Shown here piece after piece: positions 9,173 through 21,808 of a DNA stretch of 64,000 bases. The DNA comes from Capsicum annuum. Taxonomy: Eukaryota; Streptophyta; Magnoliopsida; Solanales; Solanaceae. The stretch is from assembly GCF_002878395.1 (NCBI RefSeq), contig NC_061120.1, positions 120,572,084 through 120,636,083 of the forward strand, given 5' to 3'. The notes under the pieces are model-generated. The model searched no databases and had not been told where the DNA came from. It worked only from the letters and a program-made list of their open reading frames with translations. The position numbers and the translations under genes were made by a program. Each line of letters starts with the position of its first letter. Position 1 is the first letter of the stretch.

Positions 9173-10971
9173 ATAACATATAAACAACTGGGCTAGACAT
9201 GTGGTCATATAATATAGTGAAATATAAAACATTAATCAGATGGTAAGGTGTACTATACATAAATAAGTGGACTAACACATGAATAATGATACTTCATGAA
9301 ATATGAGGAGTTAAGCATATGCTACATTGACAAAATTAACCCATGATCTAGTAATTTATAATGCCTATAAGATATGAGCCATTAATATATGATGCTTATA
9401 AAATACGGACAAGTGATCCATGGCAAGTAATTAGTGAAATATAATAAGGTACTATGGAACATATATTAATAATTTACTATTTTATGAAGAATTTAACACC
9501 TAAATGTAAGTGTTCCATGACATATGTAACATGTAAGAAAATAATCCATAATGAGAATATGATCAATCTATAGATAAGGTATAGGACAAGTAACAAGTAA
9601 AATTATATAAGCAACCCGAGCCTTTGAAAACAAAGAGACATCCTATAGGAATACTCTGCTATATCTTAAGTGTAGGCATACTGCAAGTAGTTTTAAATCA
9701 CGGGTGGTGTGGTTCGGTGCATGTATTTTTATTCACCTTGAAACATATGTAATTGATTTTCTATAGTGTATTAATGCTATTGAGATTTTTTTTCTCATAG
9801 GTGTTTAAACGATTAGAATCGAGTTATTTCTAAGTATTTCAAAATATTAGGATAGTGGTAAAAACAAGGCTTTATAAATCTTCAATAGCAATAGGTGATC
9901 AAGGCTCACCATATATTCATTACTAATCAGTGTTAAATAATTAGACATAATGTTCGATGCCTTATTAAGGATCAAATAAATATATGCATCCTTAGGGCAG
10001 CATAAGCAATGATCATTCACATACTTCCAATTATAGATAATGTAAACAATATGCAAACTTAACTCATGATTTTGTAGATTATGAGGGTTATCCTCTTTGG
10101 CTCAACAAGTTAGACTTGATAATTCTAATAGGTTTTCATAACAATATAACAAATAAGTGTGTTTCACCCTTTTTCATAAAAGAAACTGATAAGAACAATT
10201 GACAGATGATCAACTATCTTCTCCTTAATAAATCTATGATCGAAATTTTATTTAGTTGGATTATACATATGCATAATGACCCATTCATATTTTATATGAA
10301 TGATGTAGGTTGATTTTAGAGTACCACACTTGACTTTTGATTTAACTCTCCATTGTTTTTGCTATTAACATTGGGTGTTAGAACTCATATTATTGAAAAA
10401 TTAATTTTTGTATCTATGAAAAGTTTAAAAGTTATTCAGGAATATTTTTGTGTATGCCTTGGCAACTGGTAAAAGTTATAGAGTTAACATCTCTTTATAG
10501 AGTATGAAAATATTGTCCTCCTTCATTTCATATGTAACTAATGTCTCTCATTATAGTGATCATTAGACACTTTACCTTCCATTACTTTCTAACAGATCAT
10601 AACTTTTTTCTGTCATATCAAAATTTTAACCTTAATCCTTAGTTGTATTCTCTTTTATATCCAAAATACGGATCATAATTAGATACTATTATACATATAC
10701 TCTTATATGCAATAATTAAAACACTTGACCTCTAAATTTTCTAACCATAAAAGGATCACACCTTTTATACTAATTGTGGTGGTCCTATGCATATATCTTA
10801 TAATTTTAGTTATTAACATATACAAGATGATGAGTAAGCATTTAATCTATATCAGCCAACTAATAGAATCTTTAGTCAATAACATTGTGGTATATTCATT
10901 TACTAGGTGCTACAGTCATATCCTTTAACTAATAAAATACTAAGTCAATAGCTGCTAGTTTTAATACATGC
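9173..10971. other. 1.8 kb non-coding stretch, unassigned
   Basis: AT-rich, with no ORF above about 70 codons and no transposon protein motif. It may be decayed retroelement sequence, but no LTR ends, primer site or purine tract were found. It is the left flank of the element starting at 10977. Confidence 0.4.
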
Positions 10972-11940
10972 ATAACTGTAATGCCTCGAATCTAGTACCC
11001 AAAATGCTACATGGTGCCCATGACCCTAAAGGACCACAAGCTAACCCATGACTGATATTTGTACCTATACACTACATAATATATGTATATAAATATGGAA
11101 ATAAAGGCTGATAGGCCATAAGGTTCAATGCTGCAACAAAACTAAAAAAAGCATAACATCTAAATGAGGTATTTAATACCCCAAATAACAGAATAAACTG
11201 TCTAAACATAATAGTCTAAAAAGCCTCTAACTGTTTGAATAAGGAGTTGATAGGATATGTCCCCAACTAACTCCGGCTACTGAAATAAATTGAGTACAAA
11301 AATGATAAAATAATAATCATATCCTTGAAGAAAAAGAACTCACTGCTAGCTCTAACTACTGACACGGGAATACTACTGGTGCTCTAGAGCTCATGCCTTG
11401 GGAACCTATGGTGTAAAATAAAACACCATAGCACAAACGTGTTAGAACAATGAAATATGCTGGTATGCATATAAGGTAGGCTAATGCAAAGGTTTCACAT
11501 GCATGAACTGTGATAACTGATTAAACAATATGAACGTGAGAATACATACATGATTAAGAAACTATAACCGAATTCATGATAATATGATTACTGATTTTGA
11601 ATAATGATAAAATGGAAATTTTGATAATTGATGTAATTGATATAACTAATATTTTGATCGACTATGTCTAATAGTCTAGTTTCTTATGGAACAATTTGAG
11701 TCCCATACTATTCTGATTTGATTGTATCTTATAGTCCTGAAATCTGAAGAACTATCTGAGTTCTTTTACTGAAATTGTATAACTGTATCTGACAGTCCTG
11801 ATTTTATAACTGAAGCTATGGAAAGTAGTATCTAACCGATATGCCCTAAAATGCACCATAATAGTTTAGCTGGGGTCCAATCTGTGCCTTGATTGGAAGG
11901 ATGTCAATAGCGCACCACTAGTAAGGACAAGCTGTGAGTG

Positions 11941-12110
11941 ACCCTCATATAAGAAGTAACTCTAATAATAACGGTGGGAATACTAATATAACAGGTTAAG
12001 ACAACTCATCTACCCGCATATAACAGGCTATGATGTTTCAACCTTCGCTGGCTATGTAGTTCTAGAATGCAAGGATTGCTTCTAAGAATCACACCCTCAT
12101 ATAACAGGTG
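11941..12110. repeat. CTCATATAACAGGT minisatellite in the 3' LTR
   Basis: Four diverged copies of the core spaced about 40-60 bases. The same array is at 18408-18572 in the other LTR, so it predates insertion. In sense it lies downstream of the TATA box. Confidence 0.7.
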
Positions 12111-13064
12111 TGTTCCCATACTTGGGTTCGATCGGTGATAATTCATCCTCCCATTTGAACAGACACTGAAGATGATTAACTGAACTGGACTAGACTGAAT
12201 TTATGGATTTCTATTGACTGACGAAATACTACTGGGATTATTGAATTTCTGAGCTTTCCTGAGTTATATAACTGACTGAGTTCTATAGATCATGGCTTAA
12301 CTGAGGATATTGTGAAAATATGACACTATCTCTAGGCACACAACCAGGTACGAGTACCCCCAGGACTCAATAGAAAGAAATTGACAAAGCATGACTTTCT
12401 TGAATATATGACCAACATCAACAACACAAAATACAATAAATTGGGGATTTCATGAAGTACATGGTTATCATAATCTTATACATGAATAGGAATACATATC
12501 AACATATCAATATTTCATCAAATCGTCCCATAAGTAATCCTTCAAACATCCATAATGTACAACAATATCATAAAAGCTATTTTGCTAATGAAGGTAAAGC
12601 ATGCAATTGTCATTTTGATAACAGTTTAGCTATAAGGCATAATTTATATCCCTTTAGGAGTTTTATCAAACACCTTACATGCACAACTTAAGGCATAGGT
12701 AAAATCATCAAATTTAACAAATCATGAACCACCAAATTCATGGATTTCAATTTATATGCTATCGTAGTTTCGTAATTTCACATAAAGATCCCAACTTTTG
12801 AATCAAACAACAACCATCATATAAACATGAACAAACCACAACGTAATAACATGATTCATAATTTAAAATAGGGTTCTTGAGCTTTATGGATGAAAGGAAT
12901 CCATAAATCAATAGAATCCATACCTTAGTTCATGATCCTACGAAGATTGATGGAGAAACTACTTGAATTTGAATCCCCAATTGGAACCCTAGCTTGTTCT
13001 TAACAGGTTTGTGGGAAAAAAAGTATATTTTGCTTAAATTGGGGCTAAATACCATGTTTGGGAG

Positions 13065-13072
13065 CTTATATA
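13065..13072 (-). promoter_or_regulatory. TATA box of the 3' LTR
   Basis: The minus strand reads TATATAAG, conserved at the same place in the other LTR (19532-19525), just downstream in sense of the 33-bp repeat block. Confidence 0.6.
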
Positions 13073-13142
13073 TGGGTGGAAAAGGACCATTTTACCTTTA
13101 AAACAACCCAAACATGGAGTGTTTACATCACTTGTGCCATAA

Positions 13143-13270
13143 GATATGTGGCGCACACCTTATCGCGTAATCTAGGTTGTGTGGCAAATACCTTATGATA
13201 TATATTAGGCTGTGCATCGCACACCTTATGGCATAAGTTAGGTTGTGTATTGCACACATTATGTTAGGAG
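13143..13270 (-). repeat. 33-bp tandem repeat with palindromic TGCGNCGCA core, 3' LTR copy
   Basis: About four units of period 33, each containing a variant of GTTGTGCGACGCACACC. The core is palindromic. It sits roughly 70-200 bases upstream of the LTR TATA box, an enhancer-like position. Confidence 0.75.
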
Positions 13271-13642
13271 ACACACTCCACTTTGCAAAACCATAACTTC
13301 TTGGTCGGGTGTCGGATTTTGGTAAAATTGGTATTGTTTGAAAGCTAATTCGATTCTCTACAATTTCCTGGGTCTAAACCAGCCAAAATACCATATATAC
13401 ATCAAGTTATTCTCATTAAAATATGACCCTAGTGGAATCAAACACTAAAACTTAAGGGATTCAAAGGTTCTTACCTTGCCTTACTCTAAGTGACTCTTAT
13501 GAACACGTTTAACATATCATGAGCTCTCTTCTCACTAGGATACTTATTGTAAGCCATAATCAAATATGAGTTAGAGGATTGGAGGTTTCATATGTAGGAA
13601 CAATGGTTCATTTTCTAGCATTGAAATATATGTGGTATTACA

Positions 13643-13658
13643 ATATCTCCCCCTTGGG
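13643..13658 (-). other. Polypurine tract of the 9.1-kb element
   Basis: The minus strand reads CCCAAGGGGGAGATAT directly before the TGTAATACC start of the 3' LTR, the standard plus-strand primer position. Confidence 0.8.
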
Positions 13659-14129
13659 AACATTCATCCTCAAATAAGACTGAGTGAAAGGTGAGAGACA
13701 ATAAACTAAAGTACGTACAAAACATACACTACTAAAACATGATTTCATTATGACATGACTGATAGGCTGAACATATCATAATGAGCATGGATATCTGATG
13801 CATGGGTAACTGATTCATGAATGCATGATTGAGATTTCTAATAAATTAGACTTCTCATAATGAGGATGCATATCTGATGCATGACTGTTAAGCTGAATTA
13901 ATGCATATCTAATGTATGATTATATGACTGAACTGATACATGAATGCATGACTAAAGATGAAATGGTACTTGGTACCAAGTTTATAACAGAATTATGAGC
14001 ATGAAACTGAATACCAAGTTTGTAACTAAACTGAACATGATAACTGATCCCAAATTTGTAACTCAAATTTGGACACGGAACTGAATAAACTTAAGGAAAG
14101 CTATTAGCTTAAGCTGAGTCTCAGTTAGC

Positions 14130-14600
14130 AGAAAAGAGGTGAGGATACTTGGTCCGTATGTCTGTTCCTGCTTCCCAAGTAGCTCTCTCAACGGACTTGT
14201 TCCACTAAAGAACTTTGACTAGAGGGACTTATTTGTTCCTCAGTCTGCAAATCTGAGAGTCTAGGAATTTGACTTTAATCTCTTCAAAAGAGAAGTTGTT
14301 CTGAATATCTATGCACTCTATAAGGACTACAACTGATGAGTTACCTATACACTTATCAATCAAGGAGACATACAACACTGGACAAACTGAGGCTAGATCT
14401 GAAGACAATTTGAGCTCATAAGCTACTTTGCCAAAACGACTAAAAATTTTAAAGGGATTGACATATTAGGGACTGAGTTTTCCCTTCTTGCCAACTCTCT
14501 TTAATGCCTTCATGGGAGATATCTCTACATACAGCTAGTCACCAATCTCAAACTCGATATCCTTTACTGAACATGCCTTAATAGGAACATGAGAACATAT
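14130..14600 (-). pseudogene. Integrase C-terminus and chromodomain remnant of the 9.1-kb element
   Basis: In minus-strand translation, 14600-14370 matches the gypsy integrase C-terminal segment (GDW, SPMKALKRVGKKGKLS), and 14340-14130 matches the Tekay-type tail (FLDSQICRLRNK, VKVLWWNKSVE, ATWEAGTD). Frameshifts and stops break it. This places the element in the chromovirus branch of Ty3/gypsy. Upstream pol domains are not detectable. Confidence 0.7.
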
Positions 14601-14797
14601 TTGAGTCTGAAACATGATGCATGAACTAAATACTGTGAATTGAATATTGTGAACTAAACCGAGCCCCTAAATACATGGCTCACAGTTGATATTGAAGCTT
14701 GAGGGTCAACATATGTGTACCCCCTACTCCAAACTGGATTCATTACATAAAAAAGAATGGGATATTTATGTCATAAAAGTTTGAGGGTTCATAGTGT

Positions 14798-14813
14798 ATC
14801 TCCCCCTTGGGAT
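14798..14813 (-). other. Second polypurine-tract-like motif inside the element
   Basis: The minus strand reads ATCCCAAGGGGGAGAT, nearly identical to the functional tract at 13643-13658 but about 1.15 kb internal and followed by no LTR. It may mark a duplicated or recombined 3' end. Confidence 0.6.
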
Positions 14814-14859
14814 GCTATGCCCCTTGAAAAATGCTGACTTAGCTGAGTTGTTAAGAGAA

Positions 14860-17422
14860 ACTAAGGCGATGCACAAAGAAACTTCAAATTTAATCGTGAT
14901 TGATTATTTGAGATTTGAAACTGAGTCATGATACATGGAATGAGTTGAGCTTGCTTCTATCTAGTTAGTTTACCTGAGAATGGTTACATTCATGAGACTT
15001 CGGATAGTACGTCTGGATGGAAGGAACACCAACCCAAGCTATGCATACTTATCCATCTAACTGCTAAACTGAGTTACTAGCTTTGCAGATTAACTCATGA
15101 TGAAAACTTAAAATCAGTAGGAGCCTTTTTTTAAAACTCTTTCTATAGAATTCTATTGGATTTAGGGTGCAAGAAAACCTTGGCATGATTTGATTAAGAT
15201 AGTTAAATAAGAAAATCATCACTTGGCTAAATTTTGGTAAGATGTGTTGAGGTCGACAAACATGATTTAAGATGAGGTGACTAAGCCTCATTCACTGCAA
15301 TTGAGACTACTCAAAAGATTCTCGTGGGTGCTGAGCACGAGGTAATAAATATTTTGACTTGTCTGATTAACTGGATAACTGATAGTTGAATACTAGGCAT
15401 GTAAGACTGAACTGTACTTAGTCTGAATAGCTGGACTGAGGCTATAGAATATTATGCATAGGAGGTAAGAACTAACTAAGTAACATGAGGTAACTTGAGC
15501 TTAGATTCATGAGGTCTGTATTATTTGTGAATACGGGATCAAGTGTACCACATGATTTGGAAACATTCTGTTAACCGATGTACCAAAATGCTAATAACTG
15601 ATTAACTAGCAATTGTACGCTAGGGTCAAGCAAGTCTGAACCTAAATTGAGTTTCTGATTTTATTACTAAATTAAAGCTGACATTATAACTAAGGCTATA
15701 ACTGGGACTCATAATGGAACTAAATATTGGGTCCTAATAATTGAATACTGATAACTGAGGTTTAGACTGATACTGAAGTACTTAATTCTGAGATTGAACA
15801 TTGATCACTAAGTACTGAATACTGAAACTATAACTAAGATAGCAACTAAGTTTTGATAGGTACGTAATGAGGACTGACATAAGTCAAGGATCTGAATTTA
15901 CACTCACACTTTGTACTTTCCCAACTTCTGAATACTACCACTTGCTAGCTATTTACTTGCACACTAACATGGCATTCAAGCCTATCTTCATAACTACACC
16001 CTCGTGTACAATAAGTATGCAACAATCTTATCTTAATATGTAATATCTACTCTCTCCCATCTATGCAACTGCTCATCACTACATAGTTTTCACAAAGAGA
16101 GCTCACTAAAGAGTTGAATCAGGAGGACCTGAAGCATAAATGGACACTAACAAAACTTTGACACTTGACTGAAGCATAAGGAATAAAATATAAATATCCT
16201 GGATTCACTCAGAAGTCTAAATTGATGATATAAATAACATAGTCTGAGTTTAATTGATCAGTAGGGGCGTAGCAAGAGTCATGGAAGCTGAGTATATTGT
16301 AGAGCATGCTATATGTACATGAGTCATGAGCTGCATGACCTGAGTTTGGAGATTTTTGTATTTGTGGGACATGATTTGTATTACTGAGGGGAATAGAACT
16401 AAACTCCTTATGCTGAGAATTAAAATCGTAACTAATTTTATAAAAAACATGCGAATATAAGATGGGTTCATGGAACTGAGATGTGAAACATGCGTAGGCA
16501 TCATGCTGACTGTAGTACGAAACTTTACACTGAGATAAGAATGGGTCTGGAATCGTTTTCCCCTTACTGCCTTTCTATACATACTGGCACTACTACAGGA
16601 ATCTAAGGGCTTGACTTGGTAACTTGGTCTATCATCTTCCCCTTAGCTTTAAGCCATCATCATAAGTGTGTGAACACTTTTCTAAACTCTGAACTGAACT
16701 GCAATCATCATTACATACTTATACTCTATTCGACATATGGTTTCCTTACTAAACACACCATCTACTTTTATTTCTTCATATACTACTAATATCACATCTC
16801 CTAACTCACATCCCCACCTTTATACTTAGTATCAAATTAATAAACTTAAATTCTTGCTAGCACTGTTCAAGCCTACTGATTTACTTTGGTACAACTATCC
16901 CCATGAATGTATAATCTGTTTAATACGGATAGTATTATCCCAACTCTACTACTGCTAAACTCTTGGGTTCATGCATCTAAATCTAGGTCATATGCTACAA
17001 TAGGATTCTAAAAGGGGTCTGATGGCATATCTAGATTCGGGTTCGTGGATGATTTCTCATGATCATGAATAAAATCTGTAAAACTTTGGAACATAACAAA
17101 ACTAATGGGATACTTTTGAGCCTATGGGCAATCCTATAACTCTCTATGGGACTGTTTAAGAAAACCCTATCTCTAGGACTTTGAGCTTTATTATTTTTGT
17201 TACCTTGAAAATAAGGTGGAGATGACATGAGTGAAGTATGATGAGAATTTTCATGAATTTCCTAAAGAACCTTTCTATAGCACGATCTGAGACATGATTG
17301 AAGGGAAACTGTTTCTTAAGGATCTTATAGCCTCCTGCACATAAGTATGGTGCACAACACACCCATGCATAAAACTTTATTAGATGCGGCTTTTAGATTT
17401 TCTAGGACACTATTGAACCTTA
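14860..17422 (-). other. Element interior without recognisable coding sequence
   Basis: About 2.5 kb of interior. No gag, protease or RT motif is visible in any frame; ORFs up to 110 codons look random. 15360-15880 is low-complexity, rich in CAGT/ACTGA words. 17030-17420 is leader after the primer site and resembles the leader at 39125-39345 of the element at 36617-43468 (shared TAAGGTTCAA, GTGTCCTAG and CACACTTATG-like words). Confidence 0.6.
15360..15880 (-). repeat. CAGT/ACTGA-rich low-complexity tract
   Basis: The plus strand is dominated by CTGA, ACTGAA and TAACTGA words without a fixed period. The element at 36617-43468 has a comparable CAGT-rich tract in its LTRs (37880-38540 and 42210-42870). 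Confidence 0.6.
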
Positions 17423-17435
17423 GGATTTGATACCA
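17423..17435 (-). other. Primer-binding site of the 9.1-kb element
   Basis: The minus strand reads TGGTATCAAATCC, a diverged tRNA-Met site, four bases from the LTR end. Confidence 0.7.
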
Positions 17436-18407
17436 AGTTTGTAACACCCTGAATCTGGTACCGGGAACTCTACCCGGTGCCCATGACCCCAAAGGACCAC
17501 AAGCTAAACCATGACTGATATCAATACCTGTACACTGCATAATATATGTACATAAATATAGAAATAAATGCTGATAGACCATAAGGTTCAATCCTGTAAC
17601 ATAATTGATAAAAATATAACATCTAGATAGGGTATGGAAAGCCTAAAACAACTAAATAAACTGTCTAAACATAATATTCTGAAAAGCCTCTAACTGTCTG
17701 ATTAATGAGTTGATGGGAAATGTCCCCAACTAACTCCGGCTACTAAAATAAACTGTACACAAAAATAATAAAATAATAATCATGTCCTCAAAGGAAAATG
17801 ACTCACTGCTAGCTCTGACTACTGATACGGGAATGCTACTAGTGCTCTAGAGCTCGTGCCTCAGAACCTATGGCGTAAAGTAAAACATAACAGTGTAAAT
17901 GCATCAGTAAGATGGAATATACTAGTATGCATGTGAGGTAAGCTAATGCAAAGGTTTCACATACATGAAATATGCTACCTAACTGAACAATACGAACATG
18001 AGAATACATACATGAATAATAGACTGTAACTGAATTCGTGATAATATGATTACTGAGTTGAATACTGATAACATGGGAATTTTGATAACTGATATAATTG
18101 ATATAACTGATATTCTGATCGACTGTGTCTGATATTTTAGTTTTTTATAGAGCTATCTGACTCCTGTACTTTTATGAGTTGATTGTATCTGACAATCCTA
18201 AAATCTGAAGAATTATCTGAGTTTTTTTATTGAAACTATTTAACTATATCTGATAGTCCTGATTCTATAATTGAAACTGTGGGAAGTAGTATCTAACCGA
18301 CATGCCCTAAAATACGCCATAATAGCTGAGCTGGAGTCCAATCTTTGCCCTGATTCGAAGGGTGTCAATACTGCGCCACTGGTAAGGATAAGCTGTGAGT
18401 GACCCTT

Positions 18408-18572
18408 ATATAATAGGTAACTCTAATGAGAACGGTGGAAACCCTCATATAACAGGTTAAGCCACTTTATCTACCTACATATAACATGCTATAAGGTCTC
18501 AACCTATGCTGGCGACGTAGTTCTGGAATGTAAGAATTTCTTCTAAGAATTACACTCTCATATAACAAGTGC
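18408..18572. repeat. CTCATATAACAGGT minisatellite in the 5' LTR
   Basis: Counterpart of 11941-12110, with four diverged copies. Confidence 0.7.
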
Positions 18573-19524
18573 GTGTCCATCCTTGGGTTTGCTCGTTGCT
18601 AATTCCTACTCCCATCTGAATAGACATTGAATATGATTAACTAAACTGGACTAGACTAAATTTATGGAGTTCCATTGAATTCTGGAATACTACTGGGAAT
18701 ACTGAATTTTAGAGCTTTTCTGAGTTATATGACTAACTAAGTTGTATGGATCATGGACTAACTGAGGATATCATGAAAATATGACACTATCTCTAGGCAC
18801 ACACCTATGTTTTTTGGGTACAAGTACCCCCAGGACTCGTTAGAAGGAAACTGACAAAGTATGACTTTCTTAAATACATGACAAACATCAACAATCCATA
18901 ATACTATAAGTTAAGGATTTCATGAAGTACATGGTTATCATAATTATGTACATGAATGAGAATACATACAAAATATCAACTAGTCCCATATGTAATCCTT
19001 CAAACATCCATAGTGTACAACAATATCATAGAAGCCATTTTGATAATAAAGGTAAAGCATGCATTTGTCATTTTAATCACAATTTAACTATAAGGCATAA
19101 TTTATATCCCTTTAGGTATTTTATCAAATACCTTATATAATCAACTTAAGGCATAGGTGAAATCTTCAAATTTCACAAATCATAAACCACCAAATTCATG
19201 GATTTCAATTTACATGCTATCGTAGTTTCATAATTTCACATAAAGATCTCAACTTAGGAATCAAACAACAACCATCACATAAACTTGAACAACGTACAAC
19301 ATAATAACATAATTCATTATTTAAATTAGGGTTCTTGAGCTTTATGGATGAAACAAATCCATAAATCAACACAACACATACATTAGTTCATGATCGTATG
19401 AAGATTGACGTAGAAACCTCTTGAATTTGAATACCTCAATTGGAACTCTAGCTTGTTCTTGAGAGGGTTTTTTTAAAAAGAAGTATTTTTTTCTTTAATT
19501 GTGGGTAAGTACCATGTCTGGGAT

Positions 19525-19532
19525 CTTATATA
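19525..19532 (-). promoter_or_regulatory. TATA box of the 5' LTR
   Basis: TATATAAG on the minus strand. In this copy it would have driven transcription of the element towards lower coordinates. Confidence 0.6.
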
Positions 19533-19602
19533 TGGGTAGAAAAGGATCTTTTTGCCCTTAAAACAACCCAAAAATAAAGTGTTTACGTCACTTAGGCTAT
19601 AA

Positions 19603-19730
19603 GATATGCAGTGCACACCTTATCACGTAATTTAGGTTGTGCGACGCACACCTTATCGAAAATATTAGGTTTTGCGTCGCACACCTTATGGCATAAGTTA
19701 GGTTGTGCATCCCACACCCTATGTTAGGCG
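19603..19730 (-). repeat. 33-bp tandem repeat with palindromic core, 5' LTR copy
   Basis: Four units. The two best (GGTTGTGCGACGCACACC and GGTTTTGCGTCGCACACC starts) are exactly 33 bases apart. It sits upstream of the TATA box. Confidence 0.8.
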
Positions 19731-20104
19731 ACACACTCCACTTTACATAGCCATAACTTCTTTCTCGGGTTTCGAATTTTGGTAAATTTGGTATCATTGA
19801 AAGATAATTCCATTCTCTACAATTTTATGGGTCTAAACCTTCCAAAATACCATATATACATCAAGTTATGCTCGTTCAAATATGACCCTTGCGGAATCAA
19901 ACACTAAAACTTGAGGGATTCAAGGCTCTTAGCTTGCCTTACAAGTGACTCTTATGAACATGCTTAACATATCATGAGCTCTCTTCTCACTAGGATACTC
20001 ATTGTAAGTCATGTACTCAAATATGAGTCACAGGATAGGAGGTTTCATACGTAGGAACAATGGTTTATTTTTTAGCTTAGAAATTTATGAGGTATTACCA
20101 TAAC

Positions 20105-21002
20105 TCTGATGATTATATATATATATTGCTGACAAAGTACTAACTGTGCTCTTTTTGATTAGATCCTTCAACCATTGGGGGAGTCATGTTTGAGTAAATA
20201 TCAAACTCATAAACTATTCTCATTTTCCAAAGTAGTTATACGATGAAATATTACTGCCAATCATTGTGACTAGGCAGCCATTTTCAATGTAGCATATGAA
20301 ATACAATGTTATCTCACACTCAGATTAACTAAAATGATACAAGTGGTAAAAATAAAACTATAGATGTAAGTGAAGAGGAAACCTCTACAAGTCTTTCTCT
20401 AAATTTTAATAATATGAGACATCTCATAAAGATTTCCTTACTAGAAATACTTGTACAGGACATTTGACACCTTTGATCTGACATAATTTAGATGACATAA
20501 ATCATAGTATGAGTGGGAATAAACTTCATAACATAGTACTATCTCACAATTTATATTATATAAGAAAGTCTTATTTCTTAAATGTCTAAGAAACCCCTCA
20601 ATTATTAAAGAGCCATGCAACACATTCATAAGTAAGGCTCTACTAGACATTGTTATATAGACCCTCTAAGATGACATAGTCTGATAGAACTTCTATCATA
20701 CCTTAAATCATATTAAGGTGGACATGCACCCAATATCCTAAAGGCCTAAGAGAACCAACTTATAACTTATGCTTGACATACATATTAATCTAATAAATAT
20801 ATAACTTTAATGAGTATGGGTAAGATACCCTAATAAAAAGACCATCACAAATGGCCAAAAATAGGTATACATGACTTGTCCATTGAGGCCTCAATTACTA
20901 AAAGACAACATAATTTCTCTTTAATTTAACATTAGTCTATAAAGCCTCTAAAAGATAGACAACTTATCTTAGGTTGGGATAGGACTCTACCCTACACTAT
21001 AA
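20105..21002. other. Non-coding stretch, unassigned
   Basis: Right flank of the 9.1-kb element. A short TA microsatellite is near 20113. No domain, LTR end or RNA gene recognised. Confidence 0.4.
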
Positions 21003-21808
21003 TTATCATGACCCAATTCCTCAGTTCATGATGTCACCAACCATAACCGACCAGTAGATAAGCCAACCCATAATCCAAAATTTCTAATAATGGACTATCA
21101 AAAGAGATGAATGATAATAGTGAAATAAATTTGATAAAAGACTAATACATATAAGACAATCGCAAAACCTAGCACAATAAGTAAAAGAGCTTCTAATGTA
21201 ATAAGGTATAGAAATGAAGTACTAAATAAATATACATTTATAACCCATTCCTGAATACAAATAGTGATTAGCCCAGTCTATAAGTGGAGAATAACAATAC
21301 TCTGAGTGCCAGGATAAAATCTTAATTCTAAGATCTACAGCTACTCCACATGATGCACACAATAAGAGCAAGAACCCATACTATGATCTGCAAGCTGCAG
21401 AAGTGTAGTATGAGTACCAAACATGTGATACTTAATAAACAATAATCGACCGAGCTTTAAGGATAATGCAAATATAAATAACATGCAAAAAAAAATGTAA
21501 ACTACAGCCAGATATCCTTGAAGCTAACATAAAAAAAACTAGAGAAACATTAAGTTGAACTATTTTATCCTAGCCATACTCAGGAACTAAAGCAATATAT
21601 TGTATATCGCTATTCAATATACAAATAAAGAGTAGAAGAAGGATATATAGGTGTATAAAAAGACAATAGGTACATATATAATATGAAGAAATAAGGAAAG
21701 ATAGAGATATACAGTAATATCATAGCTATATATATATATATATATATACACATAGGAATACATGACTAACTCAAAGGAAATGACCTAAGGTAGTCAATCT
21801 ATGTAATA
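21003..21808 (-). mobile_element. Truncated gypsy LTR fragment
   Basis: It begins with TCATGACCCAATTCC and continues in the style of the inner end of the minus-sense LTR at 6473 (DNA repeating AACCCA, ATAAGACAA and similar, no ORF). No primer site precedes it, and it is cut at its right by the next LTR. It contains a TA microsatellite at 21725-21750. Confidence 0.35.

Larger units (their letters stand above)
10977..13642 (-). repeat. 3' LTR of the 9.1-kb element
   Basis: 2666 bp with TG...CA ends. It aligns throughout with 17440-20099 (for example the CATGACTGATAT and GACACTATCTCTAGGCACAC segments). It contains a CTCATATAACAGGT minisatellite (11941-12110), a TATA box (13065-13072) and a 33-bp tandem block (13143-13270). 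Confidence 0.9.
10977..20099 (-). mobile_element. Complete LTR element, gypsy-related, nearly coding-free (LARD-like)
   Basis: Two homologous LTRs (10977-13642 and 17440-20099) flank 3.8 kb of interior. The target duplication ATAAC lies at 10972-10976 and 20100-20104. Orientation is minus: the primer site adjoins the right LTR and the purine tract adjoins the left LTR. In the first 150 aligned LTR bases I count about 20 differences, so the insertion is old. The interior retains only integrase and chromodomain remnants; no recognisable gag, protease, RT or RNase H remains. It therefore depended on other elements or was gutted after insertion. Confidence 0.9.
17440..20099 (-). repeat. 5' LTR of the 9.1-kb element
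   Basis: 2660 bp. The outer terminal A is mutated to C (GGTATTACC), after which the target duplication ATAAC (20100-20104) follows. It contains the same minisatellite (18408-18572), TATA box and 33-bp block as its partner. Confidence 0.88.

Noticed and set aside
9173..9177. ATAAC after the LTR at 6473-9172 equals the target duplication of the 10977-20099 element
   Set aside because: The other side of that LTR is AAATT, so it is not a target duplication; a five-base AT-rich match is expected by chance.
16250..16582. 110-codon minus-strand ORF inside the 9.1-kb element
   Set aside because: No similarity to Gag or Pol; composition matches the surrounding non-coding DNA.
21725..21750. TA-rich microsatellites (also 20113, 26061, 26285) considered as matrix or origin elements
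   Set aside because: Simple TA repeats are common in plant DNA and nothing else supports a function.
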